64,000 nt of DNA from Methylosinus sporium (GCF_003113265.1 NZ_PUIV01000008.1:1-64000), one strand, 5' to 3'; positions 7,923-17,311 are shown, counted from the first letter of the stretch. Notes: a model not told the origin generated them from the letters alone. Numbers and translations: made by a program.

Positions 7923-8822
7923 CTATTTGCGAAATTTTTCCCAGGCGGCTTTGGAAAACTCCTTCCACGAGGCGTCGAAAACGCCCGTCGAGGGGAGGGC
8001 GGTCGCCCCCGCCCAATGGCAGAAGTAGATTTCCTTGCCGTCGGGATCGAGCGGCTTGCCCTCGGAGAAGGTGATTCCGGGCGCCTGATAGAAGCTCTCA
8101 TGCGAGGCGCGCTCGACGCAATGCGGCAAAAGCGTGATGGCGAGCCCGCGCCGATGCGTCACGAAATTCACCAGAGGCTGGGCGAAGAGCTGCCCGCGCT
8201 TGCGCACCTCGTGGAAGAGCTTGGCGTCCTCGCGCATCGTCTCGATGAAATGGTCGAGCTTCAAATATTGGTTGGACGTGACCCAAAAGCCGTCATTGAA
8301 CAGCAGCGCGTCGCGCAGGAAGGGGTAATTCGCTTTCTTCTCGTTATAGACATATTCGAAGCTCGGCGAGGCGACGATGAATTCCGTCTTCTCGGCCTCG
8401 AGCCGGCCGAAAATGGGCGAGAAATCGCGATAGAGCACCACATCGACATCGACATAGGCGACCTCGTCGAGCGGCAGAGCGAGCGCCTGCAGCTTGCGCA
8501 GTCGGCGGCGGTTGCCATTGAACGGGCCTGGATAGAGCTCGGCGGCGAGCTTATCGATCGCCTCGGGAACCTCCTCGATGAAATGCGCGCCATAGAGGTC
8601 CGCCGCGCGCCGCGTCTGTGCGACATTCTCGTCATAGGGGACGAGATAGAGCGGCAGATGCGCGTTGGTCTGCGCATAGCTCTCGAGGAAGGGGAGCAGC
8701 CAGTCGATGATTTTGTCATTGCCGACGATGGCGATCCCATAGCGCTTGCCGGCCGCGGCCCCGCTCTGGTCCGGGACGGCGCGTGGCGGGGAAAAATCTG
8801 GATTTGCGGGTCGAAGGCTCAT
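7923..8822 (-). CDS. GT-A-fold glycosyltransferase-like protein
   Basis: This 299-residue soluble protein begins with a nucleotide-sugar-binding-like strand (RYGIAIVGNDKIIDWLLPFL). It has a central DxD-type motif in AYVDVDVVLYRDF, followed by a region (FNDGFWVTSNQYLKL) reminiscent of acceptor-side segments of GT8/GT-A sugar transferases. The DVD motif would bind metal and nucleotide-sugar. I cannot assign donor or acceptor. It lies upstream of the LptF/G-family gene on the same strand and back-to-back with two GT4-like genes, so a role in assembling a surface glycan is likely but inferred. Confidence 0.6.
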   Translation of the reverse strand: MSLRPANPDFSPPRAVPDQSGAAAGKRYGIAIVGNDKIIDWLLPFLESYAQTNAHLPLYLVPYDENVAQTRRAADLYGAHFIEEVPEAIDKLAAELYPGPFNGNRRRLRKLQALALPLDEVAYVDVDVVLYRDFSPIFGRLEAEKTEFIVASPSFEYVYNEKKANYPFLRDALLFNDGFWVTSNQYLKLDHFIETMREDAKLFHEVRKRGQLFAQPLVNFVTHRRGLAITLLPHCVERASHESFYQAPGITFSEGKPLDPDGKEIYFCHWAGATALPSTGVFDASWKEFSKAAWEKFRK

Positions 8823-8912
8823 ATACCCCGTCTACTTGGAAACGCCGCCGCAGGGCAAGCCGTCGCCGATACGGGGACGGGAAGACCCATGCAGGACGAG
8901 GCGTTTCCACCT

Positions 8913-8980
8913 CCCCCTTCGAGAGGGGGGTCGAGCGCCGAAGGCGCTCGGGCGGGGGTGACGCCCCGAGTCTCGGGGCG
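8913..8980. repeat. Three consecutive perfect hairpins in the intergenic region
   Basis: Within 70 bases lie CCCCCT-TCGAG-AGGGGG (8913-8929), CGAGCGCC-GAA-GGCGCTCG (8932-8950) and CGCCCCGA-GTC-TCGGGGCG (8962-8980). The block lies between two divergently transcribed glycosyltransferase genes, so it is not an ordinary terminator. Its structure resembles mobile intergenic palindromic units (REP/BIME-like). No second copy was noticed in this window. Confidence 0.6.
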
Positions 8981-9104
8981 CGCCCGGCCAGTGGGAGCGC
9001 GCTGTGCGTCCTAAAGTCGCGCGCAACGGGAGGGGGCGATAGAGCAGCTTGTTTCCAACGACGCTTCCGTCGCCGCAGGATCGCTCGCGGGGAAGACGGT
9101 CGCA

Positions 9105-10292
9105 GTGGTTCACGCCGCCTGGCATTCCTGCGGCAGCTATCAGGTCAACGTCAGCCAGCTCGAGGCCTATCGCGCGCTCGGCGCGCGGACGATCTCCGTC
9201 GCTCTGATGGACGCGCCGGCCCCACGGCCGCCGCGTGGGCCGCGCTGGGAGGCCTATTTCGCCGCCTCCGCCGATCTGCCGGCCGACAAGCGCTATTTCT
9301 GTGGTCCGAGCCGGCTCGCCGCGCTCTCGCCGTCCTTTCTCGCCCATGCGTGGTGGCGGCTGATCCACGGCGATCAGGCGACCTGGCTCGTCGAGCTCGC
9401 CAAGCTCGCCGCTCCGCCTCCGGGGCTCGCAGACGAGCAAATCGATCTCGTTCATGCGAATCATTATTTCACCCTGCCATTTGTTGCTCGACTGCTTCAG
9501 GGGCGAAACGTCCCGGTCGTGGTCGAGACGCAGGATATTCAGGCGCGGCAATATATTCTGCGTAATCAGGGCGGCTTCTTTCTGCCGCCCTATGCGACCT
9601 ATGACGACATGTTGTCGATAGAGCTCGAGTGGATGCGCGCGGCGGATCTGTGCATACACCTCAATGAGGAGGAGCGGGCCGAGTTCGCGCTTCTGCTGCC
9701 GCAGGCGCGGCATCGCCTCGTCTATCCCGCCATCGCGCCGGTTCCCTGCGGGCCGGGCGGCGATCGCATTATCATCGTCGCTAGCGACAATTACGGAAAT
9801 TTCGTCAGCCTGCGCTGGTTCCTGCGCGAGGTCGCGCCGCTCGCCCCTAGCGTCGAGGTGGAGATCTACGGCAATATCGACTCCGGCGTGAAGCGCCTCG
9901 ACAAATCGCTCTACGAGTCCCACCGCGCGCTGTTCAAGGGGCGCGTCGACGATATCGGCGCCGTCTATGCGCAGGCCGCCTGCGTGCTGCTGCCGACGAT
10001 CGAAGGGCATGGCCTTTCGGTGAAGGCGGTGGAGGCGATGGCGAGCGGCGCGCCGCTCATCGCCACGCGGCGGGCGTTTCGCGGCATGGCGATCGAGCCC
10101 GATCGGCTCGGCAATGTCATTCTCGCCGATGAGGCCGCCGATTTCGCCGCCGCTCTGCGCGAAGCCGGCCGCCGTCGCGAGGAAGGCGCGCGTGGCTCGT
10201 CCGATACGCGCCGTCTCTATGATGAAATGTTCAGCCCCGCCGCCTATGCGCGCGCCCTGCACGAGGCGGCCGCGCCGCTGCTCGCGCGATGA
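9105..10292 (+). CDS. GT4-like glycosyltransferase (first of a tandem pair)
   Basis: Glycosyltransferase of GT-B architecture: an N-terminal acceptor half (to about residue 200), a central strand RIIIVASDNYGNFVSLRWFLREV, and a C-terminal donor half with IYGNIDSG, the loop VLLPTIEGHGLSVKAVEAMASGAPLIAT typical of GT4 enzymes, and a final helix. It is about half identical by eye to the next gene. The coordinates use the first conventional start (GTG 9105), but the paralogue shows the protein should start about 20 residues earlier, at SNDASVAAGSLAGKTVAVV. No ATG, GTG or TTG is in frame there; an ATA at 9039 follows a strong GGGAGGGGG. The 3' end overlaps the next gene by 4 bases. Substrate unknown. 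Confidence 0.8.
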   Translation: MVHAAWHSCGSYQVNVSQLEAYRALGARTISVALMDAPAPRPPRGPRWEAYFAASADLPADKRYFCGPSRLAALSPSFLAHAWWRLIHGDQATWLVELAKLAAPPPGLADEQIDLVHANHYFTLPFVARLLQGRNVPVVVETQDIQARQYILRNQGGFFLPPYATYDDMLSIELEWMRAADLCIHLNEEERAEFALLLPQARHRLVYPAIAPVPCGPGGDRIIIVASDNYGNFVSLRWFLREVAPLAPSVEVEIYGNIDSGVKRLDKSLYESHRALFKGRVDDIGAVYAQAACVLLPTIEGHGLSVKAVEAMASGAPLIATRRAFRGMAIEPDRLGNVILADEAADFAAALREAGRRREEGARGSSDTRRLYDEMFSPAAYARALHEAAAPLLAR

Positions 10293-11533
10293 ACGACGCC
10301 GCTTCTCTTCCGCTCGCCGGGCGTCATGTCGCCATTGTGCATCCGGCCTGGCATTCCTGCGGCACGTATCGCGTCGTGCTGGGGCAGGTCGCCGCCTATC
10401 GCGCGCTCGGCGCCCGCGTCGCGCCGGTCGCCATATGCGACATGCCGGGCTTCACGCCGGAGCGCGCCTGGCGCTGGCGCGCTTTCGTCGAGGCGACGCC
10501 GGAACTCTCGAAAGGCGAGCGTTGGTTCGGCGGCGCGCCTTTCCATGCTTTCGCGGCGCCGCGCTTTCTGCGCGATGTTCTGTGGCCTTATCTGCATGGC
10601 GATCAGGCCGTTATTCGCGCCGGCGTCGCCGAGCGCGCGGAGCTGGCGCTCGGCCTCATGGATCGGCGCTTCGATCTCGTCCATTGCAATCATTTTTTCC
10701 TGATGTCGGCAGCGAGGCGCCTCGCGCGCGGCGCGCCCGTGCTGCTCGACAGCCATGATCTGCAAGCGCGCCAATTCGCGCTGATGAACGAGCATATGCC
10801 CTGGCTGCCGCCGCGCGTGACCTATGAGCAAATGCTGGCCCGCGAGCTGGAGCTGATGCGCGGCGCCGATCTTCTGCTGCATCTCAACGCGCAGGAATAT
10901 GACGATTTCCGCGCGCTGCTGCCGGAAAAGCAACATGCGCTGCTCTATCCGAGCGCGCCGGAAGCGCCGCTCGGCCCCGGCGGCGAGGACATTCTGCTCG
11001 TCGCCAGCAACAATAGCGCCAATGTCGACAGCGTCTGCTGGTTCCTGCGCGAGGTTCTCGGCGATACGAAAATTCCGCATTTACGCATCGTCGGCAATGT
11101 CGACGCCGGCGTGAAGGCGCGCGATCCCGCGCTCTTTGCGGCGCATCGCGCATCTTTCGTCGGCCGCATCGACGATCCGGGCGCCGCCTATGCGACGGCG
11201 CGGCTCGTGCTGCTGCCGACGATCAGCGGCCACGGCCTCTCCATCAAGACGGTGGAGGCGCTGGCGAGCGGCCTACCGCTCCTCTCGACGAGCCACGCCT
11301 TTCGCGGAATGCATGTCGATCTCGCGCGCTTTCCCGATGTGACGATCGCCGACAGCGCGGAGGATTTCGCGCGCGCGTTGAAGGCCGCCGTGGCCGATGT
11401 GCGCGTTCCCAGCGAGGCGCAGCGCGCGGCGAGCGAGATGCGCCGCTTCTATGACGCGCATTTCTCGCTCGACGCCTATCGCGCCAATCTCGCCGCCCTG
11501 GCGCCGACGCTCATCGGCGCGCGTCACACATAG
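10289..11533 (+). CDS. GT4-like glycosyltransferase (second of a tandem pair)
   Basis: Paralogue of the preceding gene, 414 residues, with the same motifs: AIVHPAWHSCGTYR near the N-terminus, DLVHCNHFF, DSHDLQARQF, LLVASNNSANVDSVCWFLREV, VGNVDAG, VGRIDDPGAAY, and LLPTISGHGLSIKTVEALASGLPLLST in the donor domain. The ATG overlaps the upstream stop (ATGA), so both are co-translated. The pair probably arose by tandem duplication and may add successive similar sugars. The stop overlaps the convergent patatin-like gene by 10 bases. Confidence 0.83.
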   Translation: MNDAASLPLAGRHVAIVHPAWHSCGTYRVVLGQVAAYRALGARVAPVAICDMPGFTPERAWRWRAFVEATPELSKGERWFGGAPFHAFAAPRFLRDVLWPYLHGDQAVIRAGVAERAELALGLMDRRFDLVHCNHFFLMSAARRLARGAPVLLDSHDLQARQFALMNEHMPWLPPRVTYEQMLARELELMRGADLLLHLNAQEYDDFRALLPEKQHALLYPSAPEAPLGPGGEDILLVASNNSANVDSVCWFLREVLGDTKIPHLRIVGNVDAGVKARDPALFAAHRASFVGRIDDPGAAYATARLVLLPTISGHGLSIKTVEALASGLPLLSTSHAFRGMHVDLARFPDVTIADSAEDFARALKAAVADVRVPSEAQRAASEMRRFYDAHFSLDAYRANLAALAPTLIGARHT

Positions 11534-12540
11534 TCCAGCATAGCCGCGAGATCGAAGCTCGAGCGCTTGCCCAGCGCATCGCCATAGCGCTCGAGAAACT
11601 CCTCTGCGCGGCGCCGTCCTTCCTCGCGCAGCATCAGCAGGAAATCCCATTCGGCGATGAGCTTGGAGGAGGCCGACAGCTCCGCCGCCATATCGGTGGT
11701 GATGGCGTGAATGCGCATGGAGGCCCAGCGCGCGCCCTCGCTATGGCCGGGATCGGCGACCTCGCGCAGCAGCGCGATCATGCGCAGCTCTTTGAGCAAT
11801 GGCGAGTTGAAGGAAATCTCGTTCAGCCGGTTCAAAATATCGATCGCGCTGCGCGGCGTCTCCTTGCGCTCGATCGGATTGACCTGCACCAAAATCGTGT
11901 CCTGCGACGCGCATTCGCGCACCAGCGGCGTGATGGTCGGATTGCCGGCATAGCCGCCGTCCCAATAGGCCTCGCCGTCGATTTCTATCGCCTGGAACAT
12001 GGTCGGCAGGCAGGCGGAGGCGAGCAGCGCCTCGGCGCTTAGATCGGCGTTGCGAAAGACGCGCGCGCGGCCGGTGCGCACATTGGTCGCCGTCACGAAG
12101 AGCTTGATCGGCGAGCGCGCCAGACGCTCGAAATCGATGGTCTCGCACAATATGTCGCGCAGCGGATTGGCGCCGGCGGCATGAAGATCATAGGGCGAGA
12201 TCAAACGCGAGGAAATGTCCATCGCCAGAAAGGCCGGCGAATTGTCGAGCGTCCAGCGGCCGAGCAGCACATCCAGCGGGCTGCGCTGCAGCGGGCTGAA
12301 GCGCGCCGCGGCGGCGACGCGCCGCCAGAACTCTTCCATCGCCGCGCGGGCGCCCTCGACGCCGCTCTGCGAGAACCCATGGATGAGCGCGGCGGCGTTC
12401 ATCGCCCCTGCGGAAGTGCCGGAGACCCCGTCTATCCGCAGCCAGGGCTCCTCGATCAGCCGTTCGAGAACGCCCCAGGTGAAGGCGCCATGCGCGCCGC
12501 CGCCCTGCAAAGCCAGATCGACGAGGATTTCGTCTCGCAT
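11524..12540 (-). CDS. Patatin-like phospholipase (RssA-type)
   Basis: Serine lipid acyl-hydrolase of 338 residues. The oxyanion motif LALQGGGAHGAF is near the N-terminus, the nucleophile elbow is GTSAG (VSGTSAGAMNAAAL), and the catalytic Asp lies in YWDGGYAGNP, giving the complete Ser-Asp dyad of bacterial patatins. No signal peptide is visible, so it is probably cytoplasmic or membrane-associated. The gene is transcribed toward the second glycosyltransferase and its stop overlaps that gene; it is divergent from hrcA. The physiological lipid substrate cannot be told from sequence. Confidence 0.87.
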   Translation of the reverse strand: MRDEILVDLALQGGGAHGAFTWGVLERLIEEPWLRIDGVSGTSAGAMNAAALIHGFSQSGVEGARAAMEEFWRRVAAAARFSPLQRSPLDVLLGRWTLDNSPAFLAMDISSRLISPYDLHAAGANPLRDILCETIDFERLARSPIKLFVTATNVRTGRARVFRNADLSAEALLASACLPTMFQAIEIDGEAYWDGGYAGNPTITPLVRECASQDTILVQVNPIERKETPRSAIDILNRLNEISFNSPLLKELRMIALLREVADPGHSEGARWASMRIHAITTDMAAELSASSKLIAEWDFLLMLREEGRRRAEEFLERYGDALGKRSSFDLAAMLDYV

Positions 12541-12629
12541 CGCGCCTGTCCCGCCCCCATATCACGCCAAGGAAATAGAGGAGGCGGGGCAAAAGCGTAG
12601 CGTATTTTCCCGCTCCCGTGCGCGCGGGC

Positions 12630-12658
12630 TTGACCCGCGCCGCCGAGGCGCCATTCTT
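12630..12658 (+). promoter_or_regulatory. Possible hrcA promoter giving a leaderless or near-leaderless transcript
   Basis: TTGACC (12630-12635), a 17-base spacer and ATTCTT (12653-12658) end only 5 bases before the hrcA ATG, which has no ribosome-binding site. If real, transcription would begin at or beside the ATG. No CIRCE palindrome is present here. Confidence 0.3.
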
Positions 12659-12663
12659 CCGTC

Positions 12664-13752
12664 ATGATCCGCATGGGCAATCCGATCCCTCCCGCCGGCG
12701 CGCAGAGCTTCGCCAATCTCGGCGATCGGCCGCGCGAAATCTTTCGCCAGATCGTCGACACCTATCTGTCGAGCGGCGATCCCGTCGGCTCGCGCCAGCT
12801 GTCGCGGCTGCTGCCCATGGCGCTGTCGCCCGCCTCCGTGCGCAATGTGATGCAGGATCTGGAGGAGCTCGGCCTCGTCTATGCGCCGCACACCAGCGCC
12901 GGCCGCCTGCCGACCGAGCTCGGCCTGCGCTTTTTTGTCGATTCGCTTCTGCAAATCGGCGACATCGCGGAAGACGAGCGCGCGCAGATCGAGGCGCAGG
13001 TCGAGGCCGCCTCCAAGGACCATGACCTCGAAGGCGTGCTGGCCGAGGCGACGAGCCTGCTCTCCGGCCTCACCCGCGGCGCCGCCGTGGTGGTGACCAG
13101 CAAGGACAATGCGCGGCTCAAGCAGATCGAATTCGTGCGTTTGGAGCCGGAGCGCGCGCTCGCCATTCTCGTCGGCGAGGATGGCTCGGTCGAAAATCGC
13201 GTGCTGCAGGTGCCGCGCGATCTGCCGGCCTCCTCGCTGATCGAGGCGGCCAATTATCTCAACGCCCGCATTCGCGGCCTCACCCTCGGCCAGGTCCGCT
13301 CGGAGATAGAGGATGCGCGCAAGATCGCGCAGACCGAGCTCGACGAATTGACCGCCAGGCTCGTCGACGCCGGGCTCGCCAGCTGGGGAGGGGCGGGGGC
13401 GGAGCATCGTCAGCTGATCGTGCGCGGCCAGGCCAATCTGCTCGAGGATCTGACGGCGATGGCCGATCTCGACCGCATTCGCCTGCTGTTCTCCGATCTC
13501 GAGACCAAGACCGAGGTCATCGATCTTCTGGAGCGCGCCGAGACCGGCGAGGGCGTGCGCATCTTCATCGGCTCGGAGAACCGGCTGTTCTCGCTCTCCG
13601 GCTCGTCCATGATCGCCGCGCCTTTGCGCGACGGCAATAAGCGCATCGTCGGCGCGCTCGGCATCATCGGCCCGACGCGGCTCAATTACGCGCGCATCGT
13701 GCCCATGGTGGATTATACGGCGAAGGTGGTGGCGCGCGTCGTCGGGGGGTGA
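12664..13752 (+). CDS. hrcA: Heat-inducible transcription repressor HrcA
   Basis: Repressor of class I heat-shock genes (groE, often dnaK), acting at CIRCE elements. It has the family N-terminal winged-helix domain ([26 protein letters not shown], then [40 protein letters not shown]) and the C-terminal GAF-like dimerisation region ending [19 protein letters not shown]. At 362 residues it is of normal length. An alternative start is the ATG three codons later (MGNPIPPAG). In many alphaproteobacteria hrcA is followed by grpE; here it is followed by a terminator and the convergent amtB, so grpE is elsewhere. Confidence 0.93.
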   Translation: MIRMGNPIPPAGAQSFANLGDRPREIFRQIVDTYLSSGDPVGSRQLSRLLPMALSPASVRNVMQDLEELGLVYAPHTSAGRLPTELGLRFFVDSLLQIGDIAEDERAQIEAQVEAASKDHDLEGVLAEATSLLSGLTRGAAVVVTSKDNARLKQIEFVRLEPERALAILVGEDGSVENRVLQVPRDLPASSLIEAANYLNARIRGLTLGQVRSEIEDARKIAQTELDELTARLVDAGLASWGGAGAEHRQLIVRGQANLLEDLTAMADLDRIRLLFSDLETKTEVIDLLERAETGEGVRIFIGSENRLFSLSGSSMIAAPLRDGNKRIVGALGIIGPTRLNYARIVPMVDYTAKVVARVVGG

Positions 13753-13814
13753 TCTCGGCGCCTGAAAGAGAAGGTCCGGCGGCCAGAGTCGTGAATTCGA
13801 AAGCCCAAAACAAA

Positions 13815-13838
13815 AACGGCGCCCCGAGGGGCGCCGTT
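13815..13838 (-). terminator. Rho-independent terminator of glnK-amtB
   Basis: Perfect 11-base arms (AACGGCGCCCC and GGGGCGCCGTT) in a compact hairpin. Read on the minus strand it is followed by a T-rich run (TTTTTGTTTTG), 24 bases downstream of the amtB stop. It also separates amtB from convergent hrcA. Confidence 0.85.
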
Positions 13839-13861
13839 CTGCTTTCGCGAGACCGAAGGTC

Positions 13862-15367
13862 TCAGTAGTTGTAGGCGCGCTCGCCGTGTTCGGCGATGTC
13901 GAGGCCCTCGCGCTCCTGATCCGGAGCGACTCGCAGGCCGATCACCACATCGACGATCTTGTAGAGGATCGCCGAGCCGATGCCCGAGTAGAGGATCGTC
14001 GCGCCGACGGCCGTCGCCTGCGAGATCATCTGCTGCGCCATGTCGTATTTGCCGGCGAAATTCTCGCCGATGTTGGTGTAGTCGGTGATGCCGACGCCGC
14101 CGAAGTCCGGGCTCACCAAAATGCCGGTGGCCAGAGCGCCGGTGATCCCGCCGATGGCGTGCACGCCGAACACGTCGAGCGAGTCGTCATAGCCGAAGAG
14201 GTTCTTCACCTTGGAGACGAAGAACAGGCTGATCGGCGAGACGATGAAGCCGAGCGCGATGGAGCCGATCGGACCGGCGAAGCCGGAGGCCGGCGTCACC
14301 GCGACGAGGCCGGCGACGGCGCCAGAGATGAGGCCGAGCAGCGAGGGCTTGCCCTTCAGCGCCCATTCCGTCAGCAGCCAGGAGAGCGCCGCCGCGGCGG
14401 TCGCCACCATCGTGTTGACGAAGGCGAGCGCCGTCGTTCCATTGGCCTCGAGGTTGGAGCCGGCGTTGAAGCCGAACCAGCCCACCCACAGCAGCGAGGC
14501 GCCGACCATGGACAGCGTCAGCGAGTGAGGCGGCAGCGCCTCCTTGCCATAGCCGATGCGCTTGCCGAGGATCAGCGCGCCGACGAAGCCGGCGATGCCC
14601 GCGTTGATGTGGACGACGGTGCCGCCCGCGAAGTCCAGCGCGCCCGTGCCCTTCATCCAGGGAGCGAGGCCGCCGGCGATCCAGCCGACCGAGCCGAGCA
14701 GCGTGTCGATCTCGCCCTGAGCGGCGGTCTTGGCTTCATCGGTCGTCGCGGCGGCGAGCTTGGTGGCCGCATCGACGAGAGCGTTCGGATCCGCGACGCC
14801 CCACACCCAATGCGCGACCGGGAAGTAGATGATCGTCACCCACAGCAGCACGAACACGAAGGCCGCCGAGAATTTGATGCGCTCGGCGAAGGCGCCGATG
14901 ATGAGCGCCGGCGTGATCATGGCGAAGGTCATCTGGAACACGAAATAGGCGTATTCCGGAATCACATGGCCGGGGGTGAAGGTCGGCGCGTTGGAGGAGG
15001 CGTCGACGCCCTTCAGGAACAGCTTGTTGAAGCCGCCGATGTAGGCGTTGAGCGAGCCGCCGTCGCCGAAGGCGAGCGAATAGCCGTAGAGCGTCCAGAC
15101 GACGCCGACCAGCGCGACGATCGCGAAGGTCTGCGTGAGCACGGACAGCATGTTCTTCGAGCGCACCAGGCCGCCGTAGAACAGAGCGAGGCCCGGCACC
15201 GACATCATCAGCACCAGCGCCGCGGAAATGAGCACCCAGGCCGTGTCGCCGGGATTGGGGACGGGCGCATTGCCCGCGGCGAGGGCGGGATCGGCGAGGC
15301 CCACGGCGATCGCCGCGCCGACGAGAGTCGAAGCCGCAGACAGGCTCCGAGGCAGACGAAGTCTCAT
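13862..15367 (-). CDS. amtB: Ammonium transporter AmtB
   Basis: Trimeric inner-membrane ammonium channel of 501 residues. A cleavable N-terminal signal (ending near PALAAGNA) is followed by the 11-segment Amt fold, including DTAWVLISAALVLMMSVPGLALFYGG, the conserved FAMITPALIIGAFAERIKFSA, and the pore region with HINAGIAGFVGALILGKR and later HAIGGITGALATGI. A loop insertion of about 30 residues around 205-235 (NALVDAATKLAAATTDE) enlarges the periplasmic part. glnK lies 31 bases upstream on the same strand, the standard PII-Amt pair in which GlnK blocks the channel under nitrogen excess. Confidence 0.95.
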   Translation of the reverse strand: MRLRLPRSLSAASTLVGAAIAVGLADPALAAGNAPVPNPGDTAWVLISAALVLMMSVPGLALFYGGLVRSKNMLSVLTQTFAIVALVGVVWTLYGYSLAFGDGGSLNAYIGGFNKLFLKGVDASSNAPTFTPGHVIPEYAYFVFQMTFAMITPALIIGAFAERIKFSAAFVFVLLWVTIIYFPVAHWVWGVADPNALVDAATKLAAATTDEAKTAAQGEIDTLLGSVGWIAGGLAPWMKGTGALDFAGGTVVHINAGIAGFVGALILGKRIGYGKEALPPHSLTLSMVGASLLWVGWFGFNAGSNLEANGTTALAFVNTMVATAAAALSWLLTEWALKGKPSLLGLISGAVAGLVAVTPASGFAGPIGSIALGFIVSPISLFFVSKVKNLFGYDDSLDVFGVHAIGGITGALATGILVSPDFGGVGITDYTNIGENFAGKYDMAQQMISQATAVGATILYSGIGSAILYKIVDVVIGLRVAPDQEREGLDIAEHGERAYNY

Positions 15368-15398
15368 TTGGAACTCCTGGTGATTTTTCGTGAGTGGG

Positions 15399-15835
<437 letters not shown>

Positions 15836-15847
15836 ATGCCGCCAGCC

Positions 15848-15863
15848 TTCAAATGCCGTGCCA
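15848..15863 (-). promoter_or_regulatory. Candidate sigma-54 promoter of glnK-amtB
   Basis: On the minus strand TGGCACGGCATTTGAA matches the -24/-12 consensus TGGCACG-N4-TTGC except for the last base of the -12 GC element (GA here). Sigma-54/NtrC control of glnK-amtB is standard in proteobacteria, which supports the call. Confidence 0.55.
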
Positions 15864-16093
15864 GCTCTCGCCCGGTTTCGCCGAGCGCGCCAATTCAGAA
15901 AAGAACGTCAAATCGAATCAAATCCGTGGCGAAGCGCCGCAGGGCGTCGGAAGTGATCGGCCGCGCATGGGGGAGGGGCGTTTTGCCGGAGGCCTTCATA
16001 TGCGGGGCCTCATTGCGCGAAAGCGGAGGCGCCCGGAAAAAGGCGGCAGGCGCCTATTAAATAATCAGCAGCCTGCTCGAGTTTCGATTGCAG

Positions 16094-16140
16094 TGTTTTC
16101 GAGCGAGCGAAGTGGGGCCGGCTTCGCTTGAAGAAACATG
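16094..16140. repeat. Partial copy of a dispersed intergenic repeat
   Basis: The stretch TGTTTTCGAGCGAGCGAAGTGG, then CCGGCTTCGCTTGAAGAAACATG, shares the core TTTTCGAGCGA...GAAGTGG...CCGG.TTCGC.T.AAGAAA with elements at 23557 and 63918. It lies in the long non-coding gap between glnK and tesB, whose remaining sequence holds no convincing gene. Confidence 0.5.
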
Positions 16141-16213
16141 ACCGAACGAGTCGAGGGGGTTGCGAAGAGCGAGCCTCAGGTCGCTTCTCGAGGCATACGT
16201 CCGAGGCTGACGA

Positions 16214-17077
16214 CTAGTGGTCGCGGATCAGACCTTCCTGCGCGACCGAGGCCACCAGGCGCCCGTCCGCGCTGAAGATCATCCCGCGCGTCAGCGTGCG
16301 CGCGCCGGCGGCGGTCGGGCTGTCCTGCGTGTACAGCAGCCATTCGTCGACGCGGAACGGCCGATGGAGCCATAGGGCGTGGTCCAGGCTCGCGACCTGC
16401 AGCCGCTCGTCGAAAATCGTGCGTCCGTGCTTGACGAGCGCCGTATTGAGCAGCGTCATGTCCGAAAGATAGGCGAGCAGGGCCTGATGCTCCGCCAGAT
16501 CGTCGCCGATGCGATCGACGATTCTGAACCAGATGAACTGCCGCGTATCCGCTACGGCGTCGTTCAAAAAAAAGCCGTGTGGATCGACGACGCGCAGATC
16601 CACCGAGGGCGAGCCGGCGATGCACTCCGAGGCGCCGAGCGGCAGAAATTCGGCGAATCGCTCGGCCAGAGCGCTTTTCGTCGGCAGGCCTTCGGGCGCA
16701 GGGACCTGCGGCGGCGCAAACGCGTGCTCGAGGCCGGGCTCGTCGATCTGGAACGAGGCCTCCATCGAAAAAATCGTCCTGCCGTTCTGCTTGGCCTCGC
16801 ACCGCCGCGTCGTGAAGCTCTTGCCGTCGCGCAGGCGCTGGACGAAAAAATCGATCGGCGTCCTCGGGTCGCCGGGCAGGATGAAATAGGCGTGCAGCGA
16901 ATGGGCGGGCCGGGCGGCGGGCACGGTGCGCTGCGCGGCCACGAGCGCCTGACCCACCACTTGTCCACCGTAGACGCGGGCAAATCTGGAGCGGCTGTAG
17001 CCGCGGAAGGCGTCCTCGCCGATCGGCTCTATGTCGAGAAGCGCGAGCAATTCGCGCGTTGGGTTTGACGCGTCCAT
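16214..17077 (-). CDS. tesB: Acyl-CoA thioesterase II
   Basis: Cytoplasmic acyl-CoA hydrolase with the tandem hot-dog fold of TesB, 287 residues, normal length. Recognisable are the N-terminal RVYGGQVVGQALVAA and HSLHAYFILPGDPR.P segments and, in the second hot-dog, SLDHALWLHRPFRVDEWLLY, LTRGMIFSADGRLVASVAQEGLIR. These contain the Asp, Thr/Ser and Gln positions used for catalysis. It is followed, 6 bases upstream on the same strand, by the Trm112-like gene, suggesting co-transcription. Confidence 0.92.
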   Translation of the reverse strand: MDASNPTRELLALLDIEPIGEDAFRGYSRSRFARVYGGQVVGQALVAAQRTVPAARPAHSLHAYFILPGDPRTPIDFFVQRLRDGKSFTTRRCEAKQNGRTIFSMEASFQIDEPGLEHAFAPPQVPAPEGLPTKSALAERFAEFLPLGASECIAGSPSVDLRVVDPHGFFLNDAVADTRQFIWFRIVDRIGDDLAEHQALLAYLSDMTLLNTALVKHGRTIFDERLQVASLDHALWLHRPFRVDEWLLYTQDSPTAAGARTLTRGMIFSADGRLVASVAQEGLIRDH

Positions 17078-17083
17078 GAGGGC

Positions 17084-17311
17084 TCAGTCGACCTGCCGCG
17101 CCTCCTCCGGCAGCATGATGGGGATGCCGTCGCGGATCGGATAGGCGAGCCGCGCGGAGCGGGAGATCAGCTCCTGGCGTTCGGAATCATATTCGAGCGT
17201 CGATTTGGTCAGCGGGCAGACCAAAATCTCCAAAAGACGCGGATCGACCTTGGTCGCTTCGGAGGCGGAGGCGTCCTCGCCCTCGCGCTTCTCGGATTTG
17301 TCGCTCATCAT
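17084..17311 (-). CDS. Trm112 family (UPF0434/YcaR-like) small protein
   Basis: Protein of about 75 residues with the Trm112 core [16 protein letters not shown] and [16 protein letters not shown]. Only the first Cys of the metal-site pattern is retained, as in proteobacterial YcaR-type members. Eukaryotic and archaeal Trm112 activates methyltransferases; the bacterial role is unclear. The start is one of two adjacent ATGs (17309-17311 or 17306-17308) after AAAGG. The frame extends farther upstream, but the extra 55 residues are basic, non-family sequence. A Ser/Glu-rich N-terminal tail ([14 protein letters not shown]) precedes the domain. Confidence 0.8.
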   Translation of the reverse strand: MMSDKSEKREGEDASASEATKVDPRLLEILVCPLTKSTLEYDSERQELISRSARLAYPIRDGIPIMLPEEARQVD

